Assembly: GCF_030283145.1 (NCBI RefSeq)
Contig: NZ_JASNWE010000003.1
Span: forward strand, 372,001 to 436,000
Direction of reading: 5' to 3'
Length of the DNA: 64,000 nucleotides
Source of the DNA: Actinomadura xylanilytica
Lineage (GTDB): Bacteria > Actinomycetota > Actinomycetes > Streptosporangiales > Streptosporangiaceae
Below are positions 39,262 through 48,837 of this stretch, in pieces. Within the stretch, counting starts at the first letter, position 1. The number at the start of each line of letters is the position of its first letter. Under the pieces are notes generated by a model. It was not told where the DNA came from. It made no database searches and saw nothing but the letters and a program-made list of their open reading frames with translations. Made by a program: the position numbers and the translations under genes.

Positions 39262-40218
39262 TCAGACGGGCAGGTCGTCGGCCGATCCCGGGTAGGAGCT
39301 CTGCGCCCCGGGCGTGCGCACGGACGCGGCGCCGACGCGGGCGGCGAAGCGGGCCGCGTCCGGCAGGGCGTCGCCCCGGGCCAGGCGCAGGCACAGCGCC
39401 GCCGTGAAGGCGTCGCCCGCGCCGGTCGTGTCGACGGCCTCCACCCGCGGCGAGGTCACCCGGGCCGTCCCGGACGCGTCCGCGACCAGCGCGCCGCCGG
39501 GCCCGAGGGTGATCACGACCGACCGGGGGCCCAGGCCGAGCAGCCCGTCCGCGAGCCCGGCCGGATCGCCGCCGTCCCCGTCCCCGTCCCCAGGAGGCCC
39601 GTCACCGCCGTCGCGGCCCGCCAGGAGGAAGGCGGCCTCGTGCTCGTTCACCACGAGGGGGTCGCACAGGCGCAGCAGCTCGTCCGGGACGGGGGCGGGC
39701 GGCGAGAGGTTGAGGACGACCCGCGCCCCGGCGTCCGCCGCGGTGCGCGCGGCGGCGAGGACGGCGGGGAGCGGCACCTCGAGCTGGAACGACACCACGG
39801 CCGCCGCGGCGATCATCGCGCGGGCCGCCGCGACGTCGGCGGGCCCGAGCCGCGCGTTGGCGCCGGGCGACACGATGATGCTGTTGTCACCGTCCGGGCC
39901 GACGGTGATCAGCGCGACCCCGGTCGGGCCGCCGGTGCCGAGGAGGTGGCCGAGGCCGACCCCGGCGGCGGCGAGCGAGGCGCGCAGCAGCTCGCCGTTG
40001 CCGTCGTCGCCGATCCGGCCGACGATCCCGACCCGGCCGCCGAGCCGGGCGGCGGCGACCGCCTGGTTGGCGCCCTTGCCACCCGGGTGGACGGCCAGGT
40101 CGGAGCCCAGCACGGTCTCCCCCGGCTCCGGGCGCCGGTCGACGCGGACCACCAGATCGGCGTTGACCGACCCGACGACGACGACCTCCGCGCGGTCCCG
40201 CTCGGGCATGTCCATCAT
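39262..40218 (-). CDS. rbsK: Ribokinase
   Basis: About 318 residues of the PfkB family: VVGSVNADLVVRVD near the start, the HPGGKGANQAVAAARLG signature and the anion-hole/catalytic motif VDTTGAGDAFTAAL. It phosphorylates ribose (or a related pentose or nucleoside) at O5. A Gly/Asp-rich insertion near the middle (GDGDGDGG) comes from a CCCCGT hexamer repeat at about 39573-39590. The start is uncertain among the ATGs at 40218, 40215 and 40209; the frame stays open to 40254. No ribose transporter lies next to it. Confidence 0.9.
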   Translation of the reverse strand: MMDMPERDRAEVVVVGSVNADLVVRVDRRPEPGETVLGSDLAVHPGGKGANQAVAAARLGGRVGIVGRIGDDGNGELLRASLAAAGVGLGHLLGTGGPTGVALITVGPDGDNSIIVSPGANARLGPADVAAARAMIAAAAVVSFQLEVPLPAVLAAARTAADAGARVVLNLSPPAPVPDELLRLCDPLVVNEHEAAFLLAGRDGGDGPPGDGDGDGGDPAGLADGLLGLGPRSVVITLGPGGALVADASGTARVTSPRVEAVDTTGAGDAFTAALCLRLARGDALPDAARFAARVGAASVRTPGAQSSYPGSADDLPV

Positions 40219-40273
40219 CCGCCAAACAATCACACGGGCCGGCCCGGCCCGCAAGGCCCAGCCGCTCAGCCGC

Positions 40274-40492
40274 TCAGCCGGGGCTCAGCGCCGCCAGGTC
40301 CACCGCCCGTGCCAGGTCCTCCACCGTGGCGTAGTAGCCGCGTCCGGCCAGCGCCCCGCCGCCGGTCACCAGGAAGGCCGAGCCGACCTCCGCCCCGATC
40401 CCCGCGAAGTCGGCCCATACCCGGTGCGCCCCCGCCAGCCGCACGGCGGTGACCCGCATCCCACCGGGCCCGGTCCAGTTCCCCCGTTCCAT
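40274..40492 (-). CDS. Small conserved-type hypothetical protein
   Basis: 72 residues beginning MERGNWTGPGGMRVTAVRL and ending VEDLARAVDLAALSPG. The pattern (short beta strands then an amphipathic LARAVDLAAL helix) is like small actinobacterial proteins of unknown function. ATG 40492 lies seven bases after a TAATGT -10 (40500-40505), suggesting a leaderless mRNA. It is divergent from the DUF2293 gene. The longer frame upstream is antisense to that gene and is rejected. Confidence 0.6.
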   Translation of the reverse strand: MERGNWTGPGGMRVTAVRLAGAHRVWADFAGIGAEVGSAFLVTGGGALAGRGYYATVEDLARAVDLAALSPG

Positions 40493-40577
40493 GAGATCGA
40501 CATTACGTTCCGTGACCGCGCAGCTCCGTTCCGGCCCCGGTCCTGCGGGGGTCCGGAGGTCGGTAGCGTTGGCGCTC

Positions 40578-41621
40578 ATGAGCTTGGGACGGCGGGTCGA
40601 GGACGCCGCGGACGGGATCCTGAAACGGACGCGGTCGGTGTCGGCGGTGGAGGTGTTCACCCAGATCCGCTGGTTGCGGACCGCGCAGGTGGACGAGTGG
40701 CGGCAGGGGCGGCACGCCTCCCTCGAGGCGGTCATGCCCGTCGGCGCCGACCGCATCGGCGACGCCGCGCGGGCGCTGCGCGCGTGGGCCGAGGCCCGGG
40801 GGCTGGACTCCAGCGAGGCCGTCTACCTCGCGGCCACCCGCGACCGGCGGGCGCTGCGGTTCACCGCCGCGGGCGGTGAGGCGGCCGAGCGCGCCCTCCG
40901 CCTGCACTGGACCTCCCCCGATCTGACGCCGGCGCAGCGCGAACGGCTGACCGCCAAGCAGAACCGGGCCCCCGACCTGGTGGCCGTCGTGCCGGAGAAG
41001 GCGTGGGCCTGCGCCGGATGCGGCGGCACCGGCGAGTTCCACCTCGTGGAGGACGACGCGCCGCTCTGCCTGGCCTGCGCCGACCTCGACCATCTGGTGT
41101 TCCTGCCGTCCGGCGACGCCGCGCTGAGCCGCCGGGCGAAGAAGGAGAGCGGGCTCTCGGCGCTGGTCATGCGGTTCAACCGGCGGCGCAAGCGGTACGA
41201 GCGGCGCGGCCTCCTCGTCGAGGAGGCGGCGCTCCAGCGGGCCGAGGAGCTGTGCCTGGCCGACGAGGACGCCCGGTCCAGGCGCCGCGACCGCGACCGG
41301 GGGCGCCGCGCGGAGCAGGACCTCGACCTCCAGGAGCGGATGGCCGCGGAGATCGTGCGGCTCTTCCCCGGCTGCCCGGCCGACCGCGCGGCGGAGATCG
41401 CCGGGCACGCCGCGGTGCGCGGCAGCGGCCGGGTCGGGCGGTCGGCGGCGGGCCGGGAGCTGGACGAGGAGGCCGTCACGCTCGCCGTCGTCGCCTCCGT
41501 CCGGCATCTCGACACCGGCTACGACCGGCTCCTGATGGACGGCGTTCCGCGCGCGGACGCGCGCGCCGCGATCCGCGCCACGGTCGACCGGGTGCTCAAT
41601 ACGTGGCGGCGGGCGCCCTAG
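40578..41621 (+). CDS. DUF2293 domain protein with internal zinc knuckle
   Basis: 347 residues from ATG 40578, eight bases after a TAGCGT -10 (40564-40569), hence leaderless; the frame upstream to 40449 is not used. A CAGC...CLAC pair (about 149-177) forms a probable zinc knuckle. A highly charged, arginine-rich coiled region follows (RRRDRDRGRRAEQDLD). The C-terminal 90 residues are the DUF2293 domain (FPGCPADRAAEIAGHA...RHLDTGYDRLLM). Nucleic-acid binding is plausible from the basic and zinc-binding segments, but the function is unknown. Confidence 0.87.
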   Translation: MSLGRRVEDAADGILKRTRSVSAVEVFTQIRWLRTAQVDEWRQGRHASLEAVMPVGADRIGDAARALRAWAEARGLDSSEAVYLAATRDRRALRFTAAGGEAAERALRLHWTSPDLTPAQRERLTAKQNRAPDLVAVVPEKAWACAGCGGTGEFHLVEDDAPLCLACADLDHLVFLPSGDAALSRRAKKESGLSALVMRFNRRRKRYERRGLLVEEAALQRAEELCLADEDARSRRRDRDRGRRAEQDLDLQERMAAEIVRLFPGCPADRAAEIAGHAAVRGSGRVGRSAAGRELDEEAVTLAVVASVRHLDTGYDRLLMDGVPRADARAAIRATVDRVLNTWRRAP

Positions 41622-41634
41622 CCGTACCGCACGG

Positions 41635-41664
41635 GCCCGGTTCCAGAGAATTCCGGAACCGGGC
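41635..41664. terminator. Bidirectional terminator hairpin
   Basis: 10-bp stem GCCCGGTTCC/GGAACCGGGC (41635-41644 with 41655-41664) and a 10-base loop, between the convergent DUF2293 and phoD genes. Confidence 0.7.
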
Positions 41665-41715
41665 GTATCCGGACGGATACGTCATGCGCCTGGACGTCGC
41701 CGGCCGGGAGGCGGG

Positions 41716-43314
41716 CTACACCGCCTGGAGGCCGGGGTTGCCGTTCTCGGTCACGAACGAGGCCCGGGTGCTGACCGGTGCGCCCGGCCGCGTCACGTAC
41801 GGGAGGACGCGGAAGTCGGCGCGGCAGGTGTCCTTGGTGAGCGTGCACCGGACGTAGCCGCGCTGGTAGCTGGTGAACTTGATGTGCTCGTTGGCGTCGA
41901 GCAGGTCCTGGCCGCCCGGGTCCAGGTCCATCCCGTCCATCTTGGTGGAGATCGAGGTGCCGACGAACTCCACGCCGATGGTGCGCGAACGCGGGTCGTC
42001 GAAGTCCGTCCGCAGGTCGGCGGCCATGTGCCGGTGCATGTCGCCGGTCAGCACGACCGGGTTGCGCACCCTCGGGTCGGCGAGCCGGGCGAACAGCCGG
42101 TCGCGGGCCGGCTTGTAGCCGTCCCAGAAGTCCATGACGAACGCCCGGCCGTCACCGGGGACGGTGTCGACCTGGGTGACCGGGATCTGCTGCGGGATGA
42201 TGTTCCACGTCGCGCGCGAGCGGCGCAGGCCGTCGAAGAGCCACCGCTCCTGGGCGTCGCCGAGGACGGTGCGGCCGGGCGTGAGCCGCTCGGCGCAGTC
42301 GCTGGTCTTGTCCCCGCACGCCTGGTCGTCGCGGTACTGGCGGGTGTCGAGCAGGTGGAACTGCGCGAGGCGGCCGTAGCCGAGGCCGCGGTAGAGGCGG
42401 GCGCTCGGCCCGTTCGGCTTGTTCGGCAGCCGCAGCGGGAGGTTCTCGTAGTACGCCTGGAAGGCGGCGGCCTTGCGCTTGCGGAACACCGCCGGGTCGG
42501 TGCCGGGGTCCTTGCCGAAGTCGCCGACCCAGTTGTCGTCGATCTCGTGGTCGTCCCAGATCAGCGCCCAGGGATGCGCCTGGTGGGCGGCGATGATGTC
42601 GGGGTCGTAGTGGTGCAGCGCGTGCCGCAGCCGGTACTGGGTGAGGTCGTAGGGCTCCGCCCTGACCTCGGCGGGCAGCGCCACGTTCCGCACGCCGCCC
42701 GCCTCGTCGATCGGGTTCTCGTAGATGTAGTCGCCGAGGTGGAAGATGAAGTCGACGTCCTCCTCGGCCAGGTGCCGGTAGGCGGTGTAGTGGCCCTCGA
42801 ACCACGCCTGGCAGGACGCGACGCCGAACTTCAGCTCGCTGAGCGCGGCGCCGTGCGCGGGCGCGGTCCGGGTCCGCCCGGCCGGGCTCTGCGCCCCGCC
42901 GGCGCGGAAGCGGTAGAAGTACTCCCGTCCCGGCGCGAGCCCGCTCACCTCGACGTGCACCGAGTGCGCCAGTTCCGGGACGGCGTGCGTGCGCCCCCTT
43001 CGGACGATCTTCCGGAACCGCTCGTCGGCGGCGACCTCCCAGACCACCTCGACCTTGTGCGGCGGCATCCCGCCGAGGCCGTCCAGGGCGAGCGGCTGCG
43101 GCGCGAGCCGGGTCCACAGCACGACGCCGTCCGGCCACGGGTCGCCGGAGGCCACGCCCAGGGTGAACGGGTCGTCGCCGAACGCGGGCGCGGCCCACGC
43201 CTTGCTGGTCGAGAAGCCGGCCGCGGCGGCGCCGAGGCCGAGGGCCCCGCCGCCCGCGAGCAGCTCGCGCCGTCCTAGCGACGGGCCGGACGGCCGGTTC
43301 TGGGCACTGGTCAT
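41716..43314 (-). CDS. phoD: PhoD-family alkaline phosphatase/phosphodiesterase, Tat-exported
   Basis: 532 residues. The Tat signal is LGRRELLAGGGALGLG, cleaved near AWA. An N-terminal Fn3-like PhoD_N domain is followed by the metallophosphatase domain: FHLGDYIYEN, WDDHEIDDNW and a late VVLTGDMHRHMAADL. PhoD enzymes use Fe3+/Ca2+ and release phosphate from mono- and diesters outside the cell. The ATG at 43314 lies 43 bases behind the GH106-like gene, so it may be cotranscribed with the rhamnoside operon, although a phosphate link is not obvious. No PHO-box-like repeats were recognised. Confidence 0.94.
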   Translation of the reverse strand: MTSAQNRPSGPSLGRRELLAGGGALGLGAAAAGFSTSKAWAAPAFGDDPFTLGVASGDPWPDGVVLWTRLAPQPLALDGLGGMPPHKVEVVWEVAADERFRKIVRRGRTHAVPELAHSVHVEVSGLAPGREYFYRFRAGGAQSPAGRTRTAPAHGAALSELKFGVASCQAWFEGHYTAYRHLAEEDVDFIFHLGDYIYENPIDEAGGVRNVALPAEVRAEPYDLTQYRLRHALHHYDPDIIAAHQAHPWALIWDDHEIDDNWVGDFGKDPGTDPAVFRKRKAAAFQAYYENLPLRLPNKPNGPSARLYRGLGYGRLAQFHLLDTRQYRDDQACGDKTSDCAERLTPGRTVLGDAQERWLFDGLRRSRATWNIIPQQIPVTQVDTVPGDGRAFVMDFWDGYKPARDRLFARLADPRVRNPVVLTGDMHRHMAADLRTDFDDPRSRTIGVEFVGTSISTKMDGMDLDPGGQDLLDANEHIKFTSYQRGYVRCTLTKDTCRADFRVLPYVTRPGAPVSTRASFVTENGNPGLQAV

Positions 43315-43357
43315 GGAGGTCTCCTCGAACGTGAGGGGTGCGTGGGGTGAGGGGCGG

Positions 43358-46300
43358 TCAGGTTCCGGGACGCAGGCGCAGGAGCACCGGGCCGAACATC
43401 CCGGACGCGCGCTGGCCGTCGAACACGAAGTGCGTCGGGCTCACTTCGTCGAGGTAGGGGGCCAGGGTGCCGAACACGAGGACCTCGATGTCGTTCACCC
43501 CGGGACGCAGGGCCGTCCCGAGGTCGAACGTGTAGGGCGCGCAGACGCGGACGCCCGCGGGACGCCCGTTCACCGTCACCTCGGCGGTGCCCCGCACCTT
43601 CCCAAGATCGAGCGTCGCCGTCCCGGAGGCCATCGGGGTCGGGGGGAGCTCGACCCGCCGGCGGTAGCGCACGCCGCCGCTGTATCCGGCCAAGCCGACC
43701 TCCTCCCAATCGCCCGGTTCGATCGTGCCGGGGCCCATCGCGAACCGCACCGGCCCGGCGAGCGCGGCGCCCGCCCGGTGGCCCGGCCGAGTCCGGATCC
43801 GCAGCGTCGCCGTGCGCGCCGCCGTCCGGCCCCCTGGGAGCATCAGATCGAAGGCCGCCGAACGCCCGGTGAACTCCAGTGGCCGCCCGTCCACCAGGAC
43901 GTCCAACAGTTCGCCGCGCAGGTCGAAGGCCATCCGGGTGGCGCCGGGCGGCACCGTGAGGCGCAGCCGTTCGATCCGGCCGCCGCCCGTCCCCGGGACG
44001 TCGAGCACCGTCGGCAGGACGACTCCGCCGCCGGGCCCGCCGCCGCCGCCATCGTGGCCGTCGGTTTCGAGCCAGGCCGTGCCGGTCAGCGGGTGGGGGC
44101 GGCGGTGCAGGTGCAGCGCGGCCGGGTCGCCGTGCTGGCGGCGCCTCGGCAGGACGGGCACCGGCTCGCCGTCGCGGGTCGCGGTCCAGCCCGGGGCGCC
44201 GGAGACGGCCGGGCCGTCGACCAGGACGGCGGGCGGCGCCCCCTCCTCGGTGAGGACCAGCGTCAGCTCGGCGTTCGCCGCGCCGGTCAGGTCGTAGCGG
44301 CCGACGCGCGGGACCTCCTGCTCGGCGTACGGGTCGAAGCCGCCCTGGCGGCCGATCTCCGCGCCGTCCACCAGGATGCGGCAGGGCGCCGCGGACGCCA
44401 CCTGGAGGACGGTGCCGGGGCCGAGCGGCACGGTGAACGCGACCCGCGCGCCCGGCCGCCCGTCCCCCCCGGCGGTGATCCACTCCGGACGGCGGTACCG
44501 CCCGGGGTCGGTCACCACGGCCAGGTGGGCGCGCAGCCGCACGTCCTCGCCGGGGACGAGGTGGAGCTCGACGTCGTGCTCACCGGGAGCGAGCCGGGTG
44601 GCGCCGTCCGCGAGGTACCCGTGATCGTCGAGGGGGACGGCCGCTCCGTCCACCGTGAGCGTCTTGGCGGCGGCGGCGCCGACCGCGACGAATCCGCCGC
44701 CGCCGTCCGGCACGGTCAGGCGCGTGCGGAACAGCACCCGCTCCCCCGCCCGGACGTCGCCGAAATCGAGGAACTCCTCGGGCACGTGGCCCTTCGGTCC
44801 GAGGAAGTCGCGGTGGACGGTGTCCTTGCGGATGCCGCGCGAGTCGGAGTATTCGGCCGTCCGGCCGGGGCCGCCCGGCGCGGCGGTCCACACGCCGTGC
44901 GGACCGAACGTGGCGTGCGCCCCGTCCCAGCCGTCCTCGCCCTCGACCTGGTGGGAGAGGGCCCAGCACTCCAGCGGCACGGGCTCGCCGGCGGGACGGG
45001 CGAAGTCGCCCCAGGCGTTGTCGAGCGTCGGCACCAGCTCCATGCTCCAGGACGCCCCGAGGCCGATCTCCGTCTCGGGGACCCGCCTGACGGGAGGCGC
45101 GGCGGGCGGGATCGCCCCGTCCTCACCGCCGGGGAAGATGATCAGCGCGGCGGGCCCGTCGTCGAACGGCACGACGACCTCGGCGGCCGTCCCCGAGACG
45201 GTGCACGCGAGCGGCCTCAGCGGGCCGCCGAACGGGCCGGCGAGGTAGGCGGGGCCGGTCACGCCCTCGACGCGCACGGGCATCTCCCGCAGGTAGCGGC
45301 CCGGATCGAAGTCGTAGGTCACGTCGACCCAGCCCTGGTCGGCGCCGCGCTCGTCGGGACGCTCGACCGACACGCGGCTGGCCATGGACGGGGTCGCGGT
45401 CACGAACACCACGGTCGCGCCGTCGACCTCGCGGACCAGGGCCGGGACGGGCGCCTCCACGCGCCGCCGGGCCGCCAGCAGCGCGTCCAGACCGGCCACG
45501 TCCGGGACGGTCTCCACCATCCCGGCGAGCCGTGCCACCGCCTCGCCCGCCGCCGCGTCGCCGACGCCCTCGCGCGGCGGCGGGCCGATCGCGATGACGC
45601 GCCCGCCCGCCTCGATGAGGGCGGCGAGCCGCCGGGCGGTGTCGCCCTCCAGCACGGTGCACGCGGGCAGCAGGACGGTCGCGTAGGCCTCGTCCGCGAC
45701 GTTCAGGCGGCCGTCCGCGACCGTCGCGCGCTGGACCGAGTCGTCGTCCACGACGTCGGCGTCGACGCGGAGCCGGTCGAGGGCGCCGGGCACCATCCGG
45801 AACCAGGCCATGTCGCCGATGAGCGCCCGGTAGGTGTCCTGGGCGAGGGCGGCGCCGGAGTCCACGCCGTCCAGCCGCGTCCCGGCCTGGGCGGTCGCGG
45901 TCGGGAAGAGCACGGCCACGTCGCACACGTGGCGGCCGAGCGAGAGCGCCGCGCAGAGCCGGGCGACCGCGTCCGCGAAGACCTTGTAGTGCGCCCAGTA
46001 GGGCTGGCGCCAGTCGGTGGACGGCGGCGCCCACTCCCACCAGCCCGCCCTGGTCGTGTAGTAGGCGGCGTGCGGGTTGTACAGCGTCGCGCCGGACCGC
46101 AGCCACGGCAGCAGCCAGTCGAAGGTCTCCTCGATCGTCCCGCCCCAGCCGCTGGAGTGGAACGCCTCGATCCACGTCCGTTCCCGGCCGTACAGGTGGG
46201 CGAGGGACGAGTGGACGCGCGCGTCGCCGTGGTGGTCGGAGCCGGGCGCGCCGAACCAGCGGTGGGTGCGCGCGTAGTCGGCGTAGAGCCGCACCCCGTC

Positions 46301-47104
46301 CACCGGGTGCCCGGCCCGCGCCGGGTCCTGCTGGTCGCAGCCGACCAGCAGGCCGTGCCGCTCGTGCCATTCGGCCAGCGGCCGGAAGAACGCCTCCTCG
46401 GCGAGTTCGGCGCGGGTCGCGTGGTAGTCACGGCGGATCTGCCCGTCCCGGCCCGCCGGCCCGGACGGGCCAGGCGCGCCGGACGGGCCGCCGTCCCACA
46501 GCACGGCCAGGTGCGGCGTGAGGTCGTAGCCGCGGCGCTTCTCGAACTCCTCGGCGAACGGCTCCGACCAGGTCGGCAGGGAGGGCAGCTCGTCCTGGAA
46601 CGACCCGGCGATCACGGTGCCGAGCCGGTGCCCGAGGCGCCGCTCGAACTCGCCGTGCACCCGGTCGAGCAGTACCGCGCACGCCTCGGCCGACAGGTAG
46701 TCGAAGCCGCGCACCGACACCCCGCCGTCCCGGTCCAGCCACCGCCCGGCGTACCCGGGGGCGTCCCGCACCAGGCGGGCCTGGAGGTCGGCGCCGGAGA
46801 AGCCGAGCTGGTCGTAGAACCAGAGCGACACCCCGAGCGCCCCGGCGTCCTCGCAGACGCCGTCCAGGAGTTCCCACCACGCCTCGGAGAAGAACGGGGG
46901 GTCGTCGGCGTCCGCGCCGAACATCGGGCCCGAGGGCGCCAGGTTCAGCACGACCAGGTTGTGGACGCCGCCGGCGGCGAACCGCTCGAGCTGGTCGCGC
47001 AGGCGCCGCCGGTCCAGCCGGTCGCCGCTCCACCACCAGATCGGCGCCGGGGAGTAGGCCCGCGGCGGGTCCGCCAGGACCGCGCGCAGCCGCGCCGGGA
47101 TCAC
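43358..47104 (-). CDS. GH106-like alpha-L-rhamnosidase family glycoside hydrolase
   Basis: 1248 residues, no signal peptide. The N-terminal TIM-barrel start PAPIWWWSGD and LWFYDQLGFSGADLQ are typical of GH106 and related enzymes; SFQDELPSLPTW probably carries a catalytic carboxylate. The C-terminal third contains beta-sandwich domains (GTATLDLGKVRGTAEVTVNGRPAG; galactose-binding-like). The GTG at 47104 starts four bases after the permease stop, with GGGATGAGG upstream. Position in the ABC-transporter operon with a GH78 gene suggests intracellular cleavage of an imported rhamnose-containing oligosaccharide. Substrate linkage is unknown. Confidence 0.82.
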   Translation of the reverse strand: MIPARLRAVLADPPRAYSPAPIWWWSGDRLDRRRLRDQLERFAAGGVHNLVVLNLAPSGPMFGADADDPPFFSEAWWELLDGVCEDAGALGVSLWFYDQLGFSGADLQARLVRDAPGYAGRWLDRDGGVSVRGFDYLSAEACAVLLDRVHGEFERRLGHRLGTVIAGSFQDELPSLPTWSEPFAEEFEKRRGYDLTPHLAVLWDGGPSGAPGPSGPAGRDGQIRRDYHATRAELAEEAFFRPLAEWHERHGLLVGCDQQDPARAGHPVDGVRLYADYARTHRWFGAPGSDHHGDARVHSSLAHLYGRERTWIEAFHSSGWGGTIEETFDWLLPWLRSGATLYNPHAAYYTTRAGWWEWAPPSTDWRQPYWAHYKVFADAVARLCAALSLGRHVCDVAVLFPTATAQAGTRLDGVDSGAALAQDTYRALIGDMAWFRMVPGALDRLRVDADVVDDDSVQRATVADGRLNVADEAYATVLLPACTVLEGDTARRLAALIEAGGRVIAIGPPPREGVGDAAAGEAVARLAGMVETVPDVAGLDALLAARRRVEAPVPALVREVDGATVVFVTATPSMASRVSVERPDERGADQGWVDVTYDFDPGRYLREMPVRVEGVTGPAYLAGPFGGPLRPLACTVSGTAAEVVVPFDDGPAALIIFPGGEDGAIPPAAPPVRRVPETEIGLGASWSMELVPTLDNAWGDFARPAGEPVPLECWALSHQVEGEDGWDGAHATFGPHGVWTAAPGGPGRTAEYSDSRGIRKDTVHRDFLGPKGHVPEEFLDFGDVRAGERVLFRTRLTVPDGGGGFVAVGAAAAKTLTVDGAAVPLDDHGYLADGATRLAPGEHDVELHLVPGEDVRLRAHLAVVTDPGRYRRPEWITAGGDGRPGARVAFTVPLGPGTVLQVASAAPCRILVDGAEIGRQGGFDPYAEQEVPRVGRYDLTGAANAELTLVLTEEGAPPAVLVDGPAVSGAPGWTATRDGEPVPVLPRRRQHGDPAALHLHRRPHPLTGTAWLETDGHDGGGGGPGGGVVLPTVLDVPGTGGGRIERLRLTVPPGATRMAFDLRGELLDVLVDGRPLEFTGRSAAFDLMLPGGRTAARTATLRIRTRPGHRAGAALAGPVRFAMGPGTIEPGDWEEVGLAGYSGGVRYRRRVELPPTPMASGTATLDLGKVRGTAEVTVNGRPAGVRVCAPYTFDLGTALRPGVNDIEVLVFGTLAPYLDEVSPTHFVFDGQRASGMFGPVLLRLRPGT

Positions 47105-47108
47105 GGCC

Positions 47109-47936
47109 TCATCCCTTCAGCCCGCTCGCGAAGCCCTTGATCACATACCGCTGGAGCACCAGGAAGACCACCAGGATCGGCAGCGCGGCCAGCACCAGCC
47201 CAGCAAAGACCAGGCCGTAGTCGGAGACGTACTGCCCGACGAAGGCGAAGATCCGCACCGGGACCGTCTCGCGCGCCGACCCGCCCAGGTAGAGCAGCGG
47301 CGTGAAGAAGTCGTTCCAGATGAACACGGCGTTGAGGATCAGCACCGTGCCGGTGATCGGCCGCAGCAGCGGGAACACCACCCGGGTGAACGCCTGCCAG
47401 TGCCCCGCGCCGTCGATCAGCGCGGCGTTGGCGTAGTCGGCGGGCAGCGCCCGGATGAACCCGGTGTACAGGAAGATCGTGAACGGCAGCTGGATGCCGG
47501 TGTAGAAGATGATCATTCCCTGGTAGCTGCCCAGCAGCCCGGCCGAGTCGACCAGCTTGAACAGCGGGATCATGCCGAGCTGGAACGGCAGCACGATGCC
47601 GAGCAGGAACAGCACGTACAGCCCGAACCCGAGCCGGGACGCGCAGCGCGCCAGGAAGTAGGCGGCGAACGACCCGACCGCGATGAGCAGCAGCAGGCTG
47701 ACCACCGTGATCACGGTGCTGTTCAGCAGCGCCGAGCCGAGCGAGGCCCGCTGCCAGGCGTCGGCGAAGTTGCCGAACGTCGGGGACGTCGGCGGCGCCA
47801 GCGGCGTCGACGCGATCTGCTGCTTGTCCTTCAGCGACAGCGTGATCAGCGCGTACACCGGGAACAGGAACGCCAGGGCGACAGCGATCATCACCAGTTC
47901 GAGCAGGAACGTGCGGAACCCGTAGCGGAGCTTCAC
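47109..47936 (-). CDS. Carbohydrate ABC transporter permease (MalG type)
   Basis: 275 residues with six transmembrane helices and the EAA loop: YANAALIDGAGHWQAFTRVVFPLLRP. GTG 47936 overlaps the stop of the partner permease (GTGA). It forms the membrane channel with the gene upstream. The operon lacks an ATPase, as is usual for the actinobacterial CUT1 family, which share an MsiK-type ATPase encoded elsewhere. Confidence 0.94.
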   Translation of the reverse strand: MKLRYGFRTFLLELVMIAVALAFLFPVYALITLSLKDKQQIASTPLAPPTSPTFGNFADAWQRASLGSALLNSTVITVVSLLLLIAVGSFAAYFLARCASRLGFGLYVLFLLGIVLPFQLGMIPLFKLVDSAGLLGSYQGMIIFYTGIQLPFTIFLYTGFIRALPADYANAALIDGAGHWQAFTRVVFPLLRPITGTVLILNAVFIWNDFFTPLLYLGGSARETVPVRIFAFVGQYVSDYGLVFAGLVLAALPILVVFLVLQRYVIKGFASGLKG

Positions 47937-48835
47937 GCGCTCACCTCCCGGCCGCGCAGATAGAAGATCTGGACCATCGACACCGCGGCCACGAACAGCG
48001 CGAGCACCAGGGCGATCGCGGTGCTGTAGCCGTAGTTGCCGAAGACGAACGCCTGCTTGTACAGCACCGTCGACAGGGTCTCGCTGGCATGCCCGGGGCC
48101 TCCGTTGGTGGCCGCGTAGACCTGGTCGAACAGCTTGAGGCCGCCGATCGTGGACAGCATCACGTTGATCGTGACGGCGGGCGCCAGCAGCGGCCAGGTC
48201 ACGTGCCGGAACCGCTGGAACCGCCCGGCGCCGTCGATCATCGCGGCCTCGTGCAGCTCGGCCGGCACCCCCTCCAGCCCGGCCAGGAAGATGACCATCG
48301 AGTAGCCGGCGAACTGCCAGACCACCATCCCGGCCACCGACCAGATCGCCAGCGAGGGGTCGCCGAGCCAGTCCTGGCGCAGCCCGCCGAGCCCGACGGC
48401 GCCGAGGATGCCGTTGAGGCCGGCGTCCGGCGCCGGGTTGTAGACGTACTTCCACAGGAAGGCGACCATCACCGGGCTGACCACGGCGGGTGCGAAGAAC
48501 ACCACCCGCAGCAGCGCCCGCGACTTGATGGCGGTGTGCACGCCGAGCGCGAGCGCGAGCCCGACGCCGTTCTGGACGATGACGATCGCGACGCTCAGCA
48601 GCAGCGTGTTGACGAGCGAGCCGCGCGCCGCGTCGTCCTGGAGGAGCTTGCTGAAGTTGTCGAGGCCGTTGAAGGAGCTGTCGCCGATGCCGTTCCAGTC
48701 GGTGAACGCATAGACGATGCCGCTGGCGGTCGGGTACAGCACCACCAGCGCGTAGACCGCCAGGGCGGGCGCCGCGAACCACCACGGCGGCCTCAGGAAC
48801 CCGCCCTTGGCGCGGCGGATCGTGAGCAGGGACAC
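47933..48835 (-). CDS. Carbohydrate ABC transporter permease (MalF type)
   Basis: 300 residues, six helices. The EAA loop is LHEAAMIDGAGRFQRFRHVTWPLLAP. GTG 48835 is preceded by GGAAGAAG in the end of the binding-protein gene, two bases after its stop. It partners with the permease at 47109-47936. The much longer open frame upstream is antisense or out of frame with the binding-protein gene. Confidence 0.94.
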   Translation of the reverse strand: MSLLTIRRAKGGFLRPPWWFAAPALAVYALVVLYPTASGIVYAFTDWNGIGDSSFNGLDNFSKLLQDDAARGSLVNTLLLSVAIVIVQNGVGLALALGVHTAIKSRALLRVVFFAPAVVSPVMVAFLWKYVYNPAPDAGLNGILGAVGLGGLRQDWLGDPSLAIWSVAGMVVWQFAGYSMVIFLAGLEGVPAELHEAAMIDGAGRFQRFRHVTWPLLAPAVTINVMLSTIGGLKLFDQVYAATNGGPGHASETLSTVLYKQAFVFGNYGYSTAIALVLALFVAAVSMVQIFYLRGREVSA

Positions 48836-48837
48836 GG